Assembly: GCA_964613585.1 (NCBI GenBank)
Contig: CAZTHL010000008.1
Coordinates: 1 to 64,000 of the forward strand
Source of the DNA: CAZTHL01 sp964613585
Lineage (GTDB): Bacteria; Pseudomonadota; Alphaproteobacteria; DSM-16000; Inquilinaceae
DNA length: 64,000 nt
Reading direction: 5' to 3'
The first letter of the stretch is position 1; each line of letters opens with the position of its first letter. Below are positions 53,136 to 62,005 of the stretch, in pieces. The notes under the pieces were generated by a model. It made no database searches and was not told where the DNA came from. It saw nothing but the letters and a program-made list of their open reading frames with translations. The translations under genes and the position numbers were made by a program.

Positions 53136-54119
53136 TCACCGCGCCCGCAGGAAATGCACGCTGAACAACTCTTCCGGGTCGGTCCAGCTGCGCTCGGCGT
53201 GCCACCCGTTGGCCGAGGCCAGGGCCACGAACTCGTCGACCGAGTACTTGCACGAGTCCTCGGTGTGAATGCTCTCGCCGGCGCGGAAGGCGAAGGCGCG
53301 GCCGGCGACCCGCACCATCTGCGCGCGCCGGCTCACCAGGTGCATCTCGACCCTGCCCTTGGCGGCCTCGTAGCGTGCCTCGTGGCGGAAGCCCGACAGG
53401 TCGAAGCTGCCGTCGAGCTCGCGGTTGATCCGGGCCAGGAGATTGAGGTTGAACGCCGCGGTCACGCCTTCCGAGTCGTTGTAGGCCGGCTCCAGGCGCG
53501 CCCGGTCCTTCTTGAGGTCGACGCCGATGACGAGGGCGCTGCCGTGCCCGAGCGTCCCGGCGGTGCGCGCCAGGAACGCCCCCGCCTCGGCCGGTGGGAA
53601 GTTGCCGATGGTCGAGCCGGGGAAGAAGCCGATGCGGCTGTGCTCGTCCGAGGCTTCCGGCAACTCGAAGGCGGCGGTGTAGTCGGCGCACACCGGCCGC
53701 ACCGGCAGGCCCGGGTAGTCCGCGGCCAGCGCCCGGGCCGACTCGAGCAGGTGATCGCGCGAGATGTCGACCGGGATGTAGGCGGCCGGCTGCTCGAGCG
53801 CGTCGAGGATGATCCGCACCTTGGTGCTTGAGCCGCTGCCAAGCTCGATCAGGAAGCCACGCGGACCGATCAGCCCGGCGATCTCCCCGGCCCGCTCACG
53901 AAGGATCGCCATCTCGGTGCGGGTCGGATAGTACTCGTCAAGGTCGCAGATCCGGTCGAACAGCCGAGAGCCGCGCGCATCGTAGAAGTACTTGCTCGGA
54001 ATGCGCTTCTGCGGCAGCGCCAAGCCCGCCAGAACGTCGGCCCGGAAGGCGTCGCCGTCGTCGGTGAAGTCGTCGTACCCGGCGAGGGCCTCGGCCACCG
54101 CGCCCGCTCCGCTGCTCAT
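53136..54119 (-). CDS. egtD: L-histidine N(alpha)-methyltransferase
   Basis: 327 residues. EgtD trimethylates histidine to hercynine, the first step of ergothioneine synthesis. Landmarks: L-P-Q-K-R-I-P-S-K-Y-F-Y-D-A-R-G-S-R-L-F, I-E-L-G-S-G-S-S-T-K-V (SAM motif), P-V-D-I-S-R-D, F-F-P-G-S-T-I-G-N-F and A-A-F-N-L-N-L-L-A-R. Its start codon overlaps the egtB stop (A-T-G-A), so translation is coupled. Confidence 0.95.
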   Translation of the reverse strand: MSSGAGAVAEALAGYDDFTDDGDAFRADVLAGLALPQKRIPSKYFYDARGSRLFDRICDLDEYYPTRTEMAILRERAGEIAGLIGPRGFLIELGSGSSTKVRIILDALEQPAAYIPVDISRDHLLESARALAADYPGLPVRPVCADYTAAFELPEASDEHSRIGFFPGSTIGNFPPAEAGAFLARTAGTLGHGSALVIGVDLKKDRARLEPAYNDSEGVTAAFNLNLLARINRELDGSFDLSGFRHEARYEAAKGRVEMHLVSRRAQMVRVAGRAFAFRAGESIHTEDSCKYSVDEFVALASANGWHAERSWTDPEELFSVHFLRAR

Positions 54120-55420
54120 CAGGCGTCCTCCGCCAGGCGCAGCCCGCTGAACTGCCAGCGCTGCTGCGGGTAGAAGAAGTTTCGGTAGGTGGCCCGGACA
54201 TGGCCGTCCGGGGTGGCGCAGGAGCCGCCGCGCAGGACCATCTGGTTGCACATGAACTTGCCGTTGTACTCGCCCACGGCCCCGGCCGGCGGCCGGTAGC
54301 CCGGATAAGGGCCGTACGGGCTCTGGGTCCATTCCCAGACATCGCCGAACAACTGGCGCGGGGCGTCGCCGGCCGGCGGCCCGACAAGCGGGCGCAGGAA
54401 GCCGCTGCCCACCGTGTTGCCCCGGACCGGCTGGCACGCCGCCGCGATCTCCCACTCCGCCTCCGACGGCAGCCGGGCGCCGGCCCAGCGGGCGAAGGCG
54501 TCGGCCTCGTAGAAGCTGACATGGCAGACCGGTGCCGCGGGCTCGATCGGACGCCGGCCGGCCAGGGTCATCGATCGCCAGCCCGTCTCCTCCTCGCGCC
54601 AGTAGCCGGGCGCCTGCCAGCCCTCGGCCTGGACCGTCGCCCAGCCGTCGGACAGCCACAGCTCCGGCCGCCGGTAGCCGCCGTCCTCCATGAAGCCGAG
54701 CCAGTCGGCGTTGGTCACCGGATGCGAGGCGAGCCGGAACGGCCGCAGCAGCACCTCGTGACGCGGCCCCTCGTTGTCGTAGGCGAAGCCGGTCCCGTCA
54801 TGGCCGACGGGAACGATGCCGCCGGGGACTTCGTGCCAGCGCCGCTCGCCGCCTGCGCCTGTCCCCGCATCGGCGGTACGGTACGGGCGGTAGACCGGGC
54901 CGACGGGGTTCTGCGCGAGCAGATGGAGCAGGTCGGTCAGGACCAGCTCCTGGTGCTGCTGCTCGTGGTGCAGGCCAAGCTCCACCAGCGCCGCGATCTC
55001 CGCGGCATGCGGCGCCGGCGGATCGGCCAGCAGGTCGACCATGGCGGCGTCGACATGGCCACGGTAGGCGCCGACCTCGGCCACCGAGGGCCGGGTGATC
55101 ATGCCGCGCTCGGGCCGCGGGTGCCGGGCACCGACGGCCTCGTAGTAGGAATTGAACAGGAAGCCGAACGCCGGGTCGAACACGGCGTAGCCGGGCCGGA
55201 AGCGCTGCAGCAGGAAGGTCTCGAAGAACCAGGTCGTGTGCGCGCGATGCCACTTCACGGGGCTGGCGTCAGGCATCGACTGGACAACCTGATCCTCCGG
55301 CGACAGCGGCGCCGCCAGGGCCTCGGTGTCGCCACGCACGCGGCGAAACCGGGGAACCAGGGTCTCCAGCCGGTCCGGGGGCAGACGATCCGTGCCTACC
55401 GGCTGATCGGGTGGCGCCAT
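54119..55420 (-). CDS. egtB: ergothioneine biosynthesis protein EgtB (hercynine oxygenase)
   Basis: 433 residues. EgtB uses iron and O2 to couple hercynine with a thiol. N-terminal DinB-like domain with the metal-binding histidines (P-V-K-W-H-R-A-H-T-T-W-F-F-E-T and G-L-H-H-E-Q-Q-H-Q-E-L), then the formylglycine-generating-enzyme-like domain (V-C-H-V-S-F-Y-E-A-D-A-F-A-R-W-A, L-P-S-E-A-E-W-E-I-A, D-V-W-E-W-T). The downstream gene is egtD; egtC and egtE are not in the window. ATG 55420 was taken because the longer frame adds 30 unlikely residues. Confidence 0.95.
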   Translation of the reverse strand: MAPPDQPVGTDRLPPDRLETLVPRFRRVRGDTEALAAPLSPEDQVVQSMPDASPVKWHRAHTTWFFETFLLQRFRPGYAVFDPAFGFLFNSYYEAVGARHPRPERGMITRPSVAEVGAYRGHVDAAMVDLLADPPAPHAAEIAALVELGLHHEQQHQELVLTDLLHLLAQNPVGPVYRPYRTADAGTGAGGERRWHEVPGGIVPVGHDGTGFAYDNEGPRHEVLLRPFRLASHPVTNADWLGFMEDGGYRRPELWLSDGWATVQAEGWQAPGYWREEETGWRSMTLAGRRPIEPAAPVCHVSFYEADAFARWAGARLPSEAEWEIAAACQPVRGNTVGSGFLRPLVGPPAGDAPRQLFGDVWEWTQSPYGPYPGYRPPAGAVGEYNGKFMCNQMVLRGGSCATPDGHVRATYRNFFYPQQRWQFSGLRLAEDA

Positions 55421-55779
55421 CGTGGAGCTCCTCTCCTGGGGTCGGCGCTGCCGGGCAGGCGCACCATAACGATGGATTTGGTCACCATGACAGGGGAGAT
55501 TTGCCGGCATTCGCGGATTTTCCGTGACAAACCGGAGAATTTGCGCGGATCCGCTACACAGCGCGGCGCAATTGAGACAAACCGCCGCACAAGCGAGACA
55601 TACGGTCGAACGATCGGGGCCGCACCGTCATTCCGGGCGGGTCTCCCCGGCTGCTCGACGGCGTCCGCGTCACCGGGGACGCCCGCGTCGCCGACGCGGT
55701 ATGGCAAGGCCGGCGCGCGCGGTGCAGGATGGTGTCCCAAGGATAAGCGGGCGCCGCTCGAGCGGTTCCGCCCCCAACG
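55421..55779. other. divergent promoter region of egtBD and a hydroxyacid dehydrogenase
   Basis: 359 bp. Near 55470-55600 it is less GC-rich and has repeated GACAAACCG-type motifs (for example 55526-55534 and 55573-55581) that could be operator half-sites. No ORF looks real. Confidence 0.4.
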
Positions 55780-56772
55780 ATGATCAGGCGTCCACCGCCC
55801 ATGCTTCGGCTGCGCAAGCCCGTCGTGCTCGTGTCCCGCAGGCTGCCGTCCGCGGTCGAGCAGCGGCTGTGGCGCGACTACCGCCCCCTGCTGAACGAGA
55901 CCGACACGCCCTATGACGCCGCCACGCTGGTGCGGCGCGCCGACGGCGCCGACGCCCTCCTGGTGTGCGGCACCGACACCCTGTCCGCCGAGGTGATCGA
56001 GGCCTTGCCCCGGCAGGTGAAGGCGGTCGCCACCTTCTCGGTCGGCTACGACCATATCGACCTGGACGCGGCGGCCCGACGCGGCCTGACCGTCACCAAC
56101 ACGCCCGATGTGCTGACCGACGCGACGGCGGAGGTGGCCATCCTGCTGCTGCTGGCCGCCGCCCGCGGCGCCTCGGCCGCCGAGCGCAAGGTGCGGGCGG
56201 GCCGCTGGCAGGGCTGGGCGCCGACTGCCGAGCTCGGCCTTCAGCTCAGCGGCAGGACGCTCGGCATCGTCGGAATGGGCCGGATCGGCCGCGCCACCGC
56301 CCACCGCGCCCGCGCCTTCGGCATGACGATCCGCTACACGAGCCCGGACCGGCTGCCGCCGGAGCTCGAGCAGGGTGCCACCTACCACGCCCGCGTCGAG
56401 GACATGCTGCCGGCGACGCCGTTCCTGTCGCTGCACTGCCCGCTGACACCGCGCACCCGCCACCTGCTGGACGATCACCGGCTCGGGCTGCTGCCGGACG
56501 GCGCGGTCGTGGTCAACACCGCGCGCGGGCCGGTCATCCACGACGCGGCGCTGATTCGGGCGCTGCGCTCGGGCAAGGTGGCGGCGGCCGGCCTCGATGT
56601 CTTCACCGGCGAGCCGCGGCTCAACCCCGGCTACCTCGCGCTCGAGAATGTCGTGCTGCTGCCGCACATCGGCAGCGCCACCCGCGAGACCCGTGACGCG
56701 ATGGGCTTCTGCGCCCTCGATAATCTCGATGCGGCGCTGGCGGGGCGCGAGCCGCCGAACCGCGTCGTCTGA
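55780..56772 (+). CDS. D-2-hydroxyacid dehydrogenase
   Basis: 330 residues from ATG 55780; ATG 55801 is a likely alternative. S-V-G-Y-D-H-I-D-L-D-A-A-A-R, V-G-M-G-R-I-G-R-A-T-A, N-T-A-R-G-P-V-I-H-D, G-L-D-V-F-T-G-E-P and L-L-P-H-I-G-S-A-T-R-E-T place it with glyoxylate/hydroxypyruvate reductases. It is a paralogue of the dehydrogenase at 42633-43622, sharing all catalytic motifs. Monocistronic, divergent from egtB. Confidence 0.9.
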   Translation: MIRRPPPMLRLRKPVVLVSRRLPSAVEQRLWRDYRPLLNETDTPYDAATLVRRADGADALLVCGTDTLSAEVIEALPRQVKAVATFSVGYDHIDLDAAARRGLTVTNTPDVLTDATAEVAILLLLAAARGASAAERKVRAGRWQGWAPTAELGLQLSGRTLGIVGMGRIGRATAHRARAFGMTIRYTSPDRLPPELEQGATYHARVEDMLPATPFLSLHCPLTPRTRHLLDDHRLGLLPDGAVVVNTARGPVIHDAALIRALRSGKVAAAGLDVFTGEPRLNPGYLALENVVLLPHIGSATRETRDAMGFCALDNLDAALAGREPPNRVV

Positions 56773-57090
56773 GCCGCCGGGCGCCGGCGTCCGGGCCGTC
56801 GACGCCGGCGGCACGGCAAGGGCGGCCCGGATGGCGAGGCGACCGACCCGGGACGCACGCACGGCTCAATTTGCAGCGAGGCAATACGCATCAAGGATTT
56901 TTCCGGAGCATCGGCGTCCCTGAAGGACCGCGCATGTCCAGCATCACGGTCCGAAATCCCGATGACAACTGAGGATGACAACTGAGTTTGCGTCCCCAGG
57001 CGTGGTGTAGGAGCCGGCCGCGCGCGGAGCCCCCGGCGTAGCGCAGCGCGCGGCCGGCGGCGCGACCGGCTCATCGCCGGGATCGACACC

Positions 57091-57330
57091 ATGATCGATC
57101 AGGACTTCACCGGCCGTGTGCTGCCCTTCGACAACGCCGCCGCGAGGGCCCTCGCCACCATCGCCGCCGCCCGCCGCGCCGCTGGCCGCTCGTCATGCAG
57201 GCCGCTCGCCGCTCGTCATGCAGGCCGAGTGCCAGATCGCGGCCATCGCCCGACCCCCCGCCCCGGCGGTGGCGACGCGGAACGTCGAAGACCTCGCCGG
57301 GAACGGGATCGAGGTTCTGAGTCCATGGTG
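57091..57330 (+). pseudogene. C-terminal remnant of a VapC-type PIN-domain toxin
   Basis: Two frames together read V-L-P-F-D-N-A-A-A-R-A-L-A-T-I-A-A-A-R-R-A-A-G-R, then M-Q-A-E-C-Q-I-A-A-I-A-R, then A-V-A-T-R-N-V-E-D-L-A-G-N-G-I-E-V-L-S-P-W. This is the usual C-terminal half of VapC (x-D-A-x-I-A-A-x-A-x, A-T-R-N-x-x-D-F, G-x-x-x-x-x-P-W). A 23-bp tandem duplication (57185-57204 repeated at 57208-57227) shifts the frame between them, and the N-terminal half is absent. No vapB partner was found. Non-functional. Confidence 0.65.
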
Positions 57331-57431
57331 CCCGCTCACCGCTCCAATGATGCCCGCTCACCGCTCCAATGGTGGTCGCTCACCGCTCCAATGGTGGTCG
57401 CTCACCGCTCCAATGGTGGTCGCTCACCGCT
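57323..57431. repeat. five-unit tandem repeat of about 22 bp
   Basis: Five consecutive units of the form CCAATGGTGGTCGCTCACCGCT. The first is 21 bp (CCATGGTGCCC...), the second differs at two positions, and the last three are identical. It begins at the end of the vapC remnant (S-P-W). There are no spacers, so it is not a CRISPR array; it looks like a slippage-expanded tandem repeat. Confidence 0.85.
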
Positions 57432-57503
57432 CCATAGGCATCCCGGCCGCCCGACGGACATCCTCGTCGTCGCCCGCGGGACGCCATCATTGCCCCGGCA
57501 CGG

Positions 57504-60500
57504 TCAGCGCGCGCGTGCACCGGGCGGGGCGACGCCGCCTCCCGCCGATCCGTCGAGCGCCGCGTCGAGCGCCGGCAGCGCCGCGGCGATGCCGATGCGC
57601 CGGGCCTCGTCGCGCAGGCGGCGCAGCTCATCGACCACCTCGGCATCGCGGCGGCCCGCGGCGACGGCCGCCAGGACGCGGGCACGGGCGATGAAGACGT
57701 CGGCCCAGGGCACCGGTTCGGGCCGGGTCGCCTCCTCCAGCGCCGCGCCGTGGCGCAGCGCCTCGGCCGGGTCGCCGGCGGCGAGGCACGCCTCCATCGC
57801 GTCACGGCGGAACCAGAGGACGTTGTGCGCCACCGCGCCGCGCCCGAGCAGGTCCTCCCCTTCGGCCAGCGCCGCGCGCCGCTCGGCCGCTTCGCCGCTG
57901 ATCAGGGCGAGGAGGGCGAGCAGCCGCGGCCCGATGAAGCCGAGATCACCGCGCCGCGCCAGGGTCAGCGCCTCGGCCAGCCACGGTCCCGCCTCGTCGC
58001 GCCGCCGCGGGTCGTGCCAGCCGGCGCGCGCCTGCTCATAAAGCCCGTAGCAGCGGAACCGGTCGTTGCCGAGCGCCTCGGCGATGGCCAGGGCGCTCTC
58101 GATCTCCGCCAGGGCGGCCTCGGCCTCACCGCGATCGACCAGGCACTCCCCCAGGATCAGCCGCGCCACCATGGCCGTGCGCGCGTTGCCCACCCGGTCG
58201 GCGGTGTCGGCCGCCTGCCGCAGATCCGCGAAGGCGCCCTCGAGATCGTTCAGGTACCGGCGCAGATTGCCCATCATGTGCATGCTGCCGACCTCGATGC
58301 GGCCGAAGCCGTGCCGGCGGCACAGGGCCCGGCAGTGCCGGAAGTGCTTCAGCGACAGGCGGAAGCGCCCGGCGCCGTAGTAGGCGTCGCCGATGCCGCT
58401 CAGGGCGCGCGCCTGCCATTCCGGGTCGCCGGCCCGGCGCGCCTGGTCGAGTGCCCCCTGATGCTGGGCGAGGCAGCCCTCGACGTCGCCGGCGGCATAG
58501 AGCAGGCAGCCGCGGTAATAGCCGATCTGCGACCGCTCGAGCGAAGCGTCCTCGGCGATGGCCAGCGGCTCGGCCGCCGCGAGCGCCTCCATGCCCTCGG
58601 CGTGGCCGCCGACCAGCCGCACCCCCGCGGCGATGCCGATCAGCGCCCGGCAGCGGGCCGGCGTCTCGGAGGTCTCGTCGAGACACGCCCGAAAGGCGTC
58701 GATCGACGGCCGTGGCCGGCCGAGCTCGCGCAGCAGGTCGGCCCGCATCAGCGCCAGGGCGGTGCGATCGCGGCCCGGCGCCGCCAGCGCGAGGCCCCGC
58801 TCGCACAAGGCCAGGGCTCGCTCGAAGCGAAGCTGCCGGGTCTCGACAGCGGCCGCCCGGGCATGGGCCGCCGGCGCCCCGGGATCCGCGGCGCGGCCGA
58901 GATGCTCGGCCCGCAGCGCCGGGTCGTCGTCGCCGTGCCAGTCGGCCGCCTTGCGGTGCCAGCCGCGGCGCATCTCGCGCAGGAGCGAGTCGTACACGGC
59001 ATCGCGGATCAGCGCATGCGCGAACAGCAGGCCGTCGCCGTGCGGGCGCAGCAGCCCCCGGTCGATCAGGCGGGCCGGGTCGTAGCCGGTGTCGCCGATC
59101 AGATGGCGCAGGCCATCGAGGGAGAAGCGCTGGCCGAGCACCGACGCCGCCTGCAGCGCGTGCCGGTCCGCCGGCTCGAGCCGGTCGAGGCGGGCCTGGG
59201 TCAGGCTCTGCACCGAGCCCGGCACCGGCTCCGCCGCATCGCCCGCATGCCGCAGCAACTGCTCGAGAAACAGCGGGTTGCCGTCGGCCCGGGCGAGGCA
59301 GCGCTCGATCACGGTTTCGTCGAACCGGCCCATGGCGCGCGCCAGAGCGAGGCCGTCCTCCGGCCGCATCGGTCCCAGGTCGACCGTGCTCACCCCGGTC
59401 CCGCCGGCCGCGGCGCGCCAGCGGGCATCGAGCGGATCGCCCTCGAGGCGCGAGGTCAGGACCAGCAGCGCCGGGCAGCCGGCCACCGCGGCCGCGAGGC
59501 CCGACAGGTGGTCGAGGGTCACGGCATCCGCCCAGTGCACGTCCTCGACCGCCACCATCTGGGGCCGCCGGGCGCTGCGGCGGCTGAGCAGGGTCGCCCA
59601 GGTTCGCCGCTTGCCCAGCCGGCGCGCGGCGTTGTCCATGGCATTGTTGAGCGCCCGCAGCTCCGGTGGCTGAGGCCGGTCGAGCAGGTCGTTCAGGTGC
59701 ACGACATCGTCGGCGTCGACCAGCCCCTCGGCCACGGCGGCGGCCGCCGCCCGGCCGATCGCGCCCGCGTCCGCCGAGCGGTCGAGGCCGAGCAGGCCGC
59801 GGACCAGCACGCGCACGGCGTCCCGACCGCGGCCGGCGCCGAGGTCGAGCACCAGGGCGCAATGCCGGTCGAACCCGTGCTCGCCGGCCAGGCGCAGCCA
59901 TTCCTCGAGCAGGCGGCTCTTGCCGATGCCGGCCTCGCCGCGTAGGTGCACGACGCGGCCGCTGCCGGTCCGGCGCGTGGCGGCGAGCAGGGCCTCGAAC
60001 TGCGCCATCTCGCCCTGCCGGCCGATCAGGGGCCGCCGGGGCGCCGCCGCCGGGGCGCGCAGGCCGGACAGCCGCCAGGCGCGCACCGGCTCGGCGAAGC
60101 CCTCGACCGTCAGGGCGCCGGCGTCCTCCCCCTCGATCCGGTCCATGAGCACGCGGCGCACCCGATCGGAGACCAGGATCTCGTCCGGCCGCGCGGCATC
60201 GCTGAGCCGGGACGCCAGGTTCACCGACTGGCCGGTCACGGTGTAGCCGGAGCGGCCGGCGTCACCGGTGCCGCCGGCGAGGACCTGGCCGCTGGCAATG
60301 CCGACATGCACCGCCAGCGGCCGCCCTTGCTCGGCGCTCAGCGGCGCCATGGCCTCGCGCACGGCCAGCGCCGCCCGGACCGCCCGCTCGGCGTCGTTGT
60401 CATGAGCCACCGGCGCGCCGAACACGGCCATGACGCCGTCGCCCAGGTGCTTGTCGATCCAGCCGCCATGCTCGACGATCCGCCGGTCCACGGCGGCCAG

Positions 60501-60833
60501 GAAGGCGCTCAGGAGCGCGTGCAGGCTCTCCGGATCGAGCTCGCGCGAGAGCCGGGTGAAGCCGCACAGGTCGGCGAACATCACCGTCGCCGGCCGCAGC
60601 GCGCGGGCGTCCGGGACCGCCGGCGCGCCCGGCCCGGCCGGCGCCGACCTGTCCGCCGCGTCCAGGACGGCGATGGCGCGCAGCAGCCGCTTGCGGTAGC
60701 CGAGCGTGACGCCGAGCTTCTCAAGGTCGGACTCGGTCAGCTCGGGCAGGACCTCGCCGTCGATATCGGCCGCCCGGAACGCCTCGGCATAGCGCTCCAG
60801 CCCCATACCTTCCAGCCACGCTTCGACGTCCAT
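57504..60833 (-). CDS. SAM-domain / class III adenylate cyclase / AAA ATPase / TPR signalling protein
   Basis: 1109 residues. Order: N-terminal SAM domain (W-L-E-G-M-G-L-E-R-Y-A-E-A-F, about 4-65), a class III cyclase domain (about 75-260; V-M-F-A-D-L-C-G-F-T-R-L, G-D-G-V-M-A-V-F-G-A-P, G-Q-S-V-N-L-A-S-R-L), an AAA-type ATPase (G-E-A-G-I-G-K-S-R-L-L-E-E-W, about 300) and a long helical tetratricopeptide region. Both cyclase metal aspartates (F-A-D and G-D-G) are present. It may produce cAMP, and the ATPase/TPR module resembles the MalT-like regulatory sensor. No DNA-binding domain is seen. Confidence 0.88.
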   Translation of the reverse strand: MDVEAWLEGMGLERYAEAFRAADIDGEVLPELTESDLEKLGVTLGYRKRLLRAIAVLDAADRSAPAGPGAPAVPDARALRPATVMFADLCGFTRLSRELDPESLHALLSAFLAAVDRRIVEHGGWIDKHLGDGVMAVFGAPVAHDNDAERAVRAALAVREAMAPLSAEQGRPLAVHVGIASGQVLAGGTGDAGRSGYTVTGQSVNLASRLSDAARPDEILVSDRVRRVLMDRIEGEDAGALTVEGFAEPVRAWRLSGLRAPAAAPRRPLIGRQGEMAQFEALLAATRRTGSGRVVHLRGEAGIGKSRLLEEWLRLAGEHGFDRHCALVLDLGAGRGRDAVRVLVRGLLGLDRSADAGAIGRAAAAAVAEGLVDADDVVHLNDLLDRPQPPELRALNNAMDNAARRLGKRRTWATLLSRRSARRPQMVAVEDVHWADAVTLDHLSGLAAAVAGCPALLVLTSRLEGDPLDARWRAAAGGTGVSTVDLGPMRPEDGLALARAMGRFDETVIERCLARADGNPLFLEQLLRHAGDAAEPVPGSVQSLTQARLDRLEPADRHALQAASVLGQRFSLDGLRHLIGDTGYDPARLIDRGLLRPHGDGLLFAHALIRDAVYDSLLREMRRGWHRKAADWHGDDDPALRAEHLGRAADPGAPAAHARAAAVETRQLRFERALALCERGLALAAPGRDRTALALMRADLLRELGRPRPSIDAFRACLDETSETPARCRALIGIAAGVRLVGGHAEGMEALAAAEPLAIAEDASLERSQIGYYRGCLLYAAGDVEGCLAQHQGALDQARRAGDPEWQARALSGIGDAYYGAGRFRLSLKHFRHCRALCRRHGFGRIEVGSMHMMGNLRRYLNDLEGAFADLRQAADTADRVGNARTAMVARLILGECLVDRGEAEAALAEIESALAIAEALGNDRFRCYGLYEQARAGWHDPRRRDEAGPWLAEALTLARRGDLGFIGPRLLALLALISGEAAERRAALAEGEDLLGRGAVAHNVLWFRRDAMEACLAAGDPAEALRHGAALEEATRPEPVPWADVFIARARVLAAVAAGRRDAEVVDELRRLRDEARRIGIAAALPALDAALDGSAGGGVAPPGARAR

Positions 60834-60991
60834 GACCCGGTAGAACGCTCGCCCTGCCCCAGGGCGGCAGCTTACCGGAAATCCCCGGCCGGCTCGACGC
60901 CGCCGATCCCGACGGCGGGGCGCGCCAGGCGCGTTGCGCTGCCCGAGCCCTTCATGGCATCACCCTCGGGCCACTTGCCGATGCTCCCGCG

Positions 60992-62005
60992 ATGCCCGTC
61001 CCTGCCCTGTCGCCGCTGGCCGTCTTCCTCGCCTGCGCGCTCATCAGCGTGGTCGCCACGCGGCTCCTGCTGGGGGTCCTGCGCGACCGGGTGCTGGACC
61101 GCCCGAACCCGCGCAGCAGCCACAGCCGGCCGATCCCGCGCGGCGGCGGCTGGGGCGTGCTGGCGGCGCTGCTGCCGGCCTGGGTCGGGATCGCCCTCGG
61201 CGCCGGCGAGCCCGGCCTCCTGGTGGTGCTGGCGGCGGCCGGACTGCTGCTCGCCGTCTCCTGGATCGACGATGTCCGCGGCCTGTCCCCGGCGGTCCGC
61301 CTGCCCGCCCATGCCGTCGCGGTCGCCCTCGGCCTCCTGGCGCTGCCGGCCGAGCAGGCGGTGCTCCAGGGCTGGCTGCCGCTGTGGCTCGACCGCGCCG
61401 TCGCCGGGCTGGCCTGGCTCTGGTTCGTCAATCTCTACAACTTCATGGACGGGATCGACGGCATCGCCGGCGGCGAGACCATCACCATCGGCCTCGGCCT
61501 GGCGCTGGTTCTGGCGCTGAGCGCAGGCGGCCAGCCGCCGGTGCTTCTGGCCATGGCGCTCGCCGGGGCGGCCTGCGGGTTCCTGGTGTGGAACTGGCAC
61601 CCGGCGCGGATCTTCCTGGGCGATGTCGGCAGCGTGCCGATCGGCTTCCTCGCCGGCTACCTGCTGCTCGACGCGGCCGGCCGGGGCCTGTGGGCGCCGG
61701 CGCTGATCCTGCCCGGCTACTTCCTGGCCGACGCCACCGTGACGCTGCTGCGCCGGCTGATGCGCGGCGACCGGATCTGGCGCCCGCACCGCGAGCACTA
61801 CTACCAGAGGATGGTACGCGCCGGCGCCCGGCATGACTGGGTCGTCCGACGCGTCCTGACGCTCAACCTCGCGCTGATCGGCCTCAGCGTGGTGGCGGCC
61901 TCGGCCGGTCCGGCCGGCGCGGCCCTGGCGGTGGCGGCGGGCGCCTCGCTGGTGGCCGGCCTGCTGCTGCGCTTCGCCACCCTCAGTCGGGGCGCGCCGG
62001 CATGA
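60992..62005 (+). CDS. MraY/WecA-like undecaprenyl-phosphate sugar-1-phosphate transferase
   Basis: 337 residues, about eleven membrane segments. Conserved motifs: R-S-S-H-S-R-P-I-P-R-G-G-G-W-G, I-D-D-V-R-G-L-S-P, N-L-Y-N-F-M-D-G-I-D-G-I-A-G-G-E, L-G-D-V-G-S-V-P-I-G-F and R-P-H-R-E-H-Y-Y-Q-R. These belong to the glycosyltransferase group that loads a sugar-1-phosphate onto undecaprenyl phosphate to start O-antigen or exopolysaccharide synthesis. The following epimerase gene overlaps by 4 bp. Confidence 0.9.
   Translation: MPVPALSPLAVFLACALISVVATRLLLGVLRDRVLDRPNPRSSHSRPIPRGGGWGVLAALLPAWVGIALGAGEPGLLVVLAAAGLLLAVSWIDDVRGLSPAVRLPAHAVAVALGLLALPAEQAVLQGWLPLWLDRAVAGLAWLWFVNLYNFMDGIDGIAGGETITIGLGLALVLALSAGGQPPVLLAMALAGAACGFLVWNWHPARIFLGDVGSVPIGFLAGYLLLDAAGRGLWAPALILPGYFLADATVTLLRRLMRGDRIWRPHREHYYQRMVRAGARHDWVVRRVLTLNLALIGLSVVAASAGPAGAALAVAAGASLVAGLLLRFATLSRGAPA

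Larger units (their letters stand above)
56773..57503. other. intergenic region with vapC remnant and tandem repeats
   Basis: 731 bp between the dehydrogenase and the cyclase gene. A 12-bp direct repeat GATGACAACTGA occurs at about 56959-56984. A decayed toxin gene and an array of 22-bp repeats follow. The rest is GC-rich with inverted segments (CGCGCGGAGCCCCCGGCG around 57022) and shows no gene. Confidence 0.45.

Noticed and set aside
55757..55790. A further copy of the palindromic element (CTCGAGCGGTTCCGCCCCC)
   Set aside because: Only about ten bases resemble the terminus and no inner arms or second end are present.
57323..57431. A CRISPR array
   Set aside because: The repeats are adjacent with no spacers and no cas gene is nearby.
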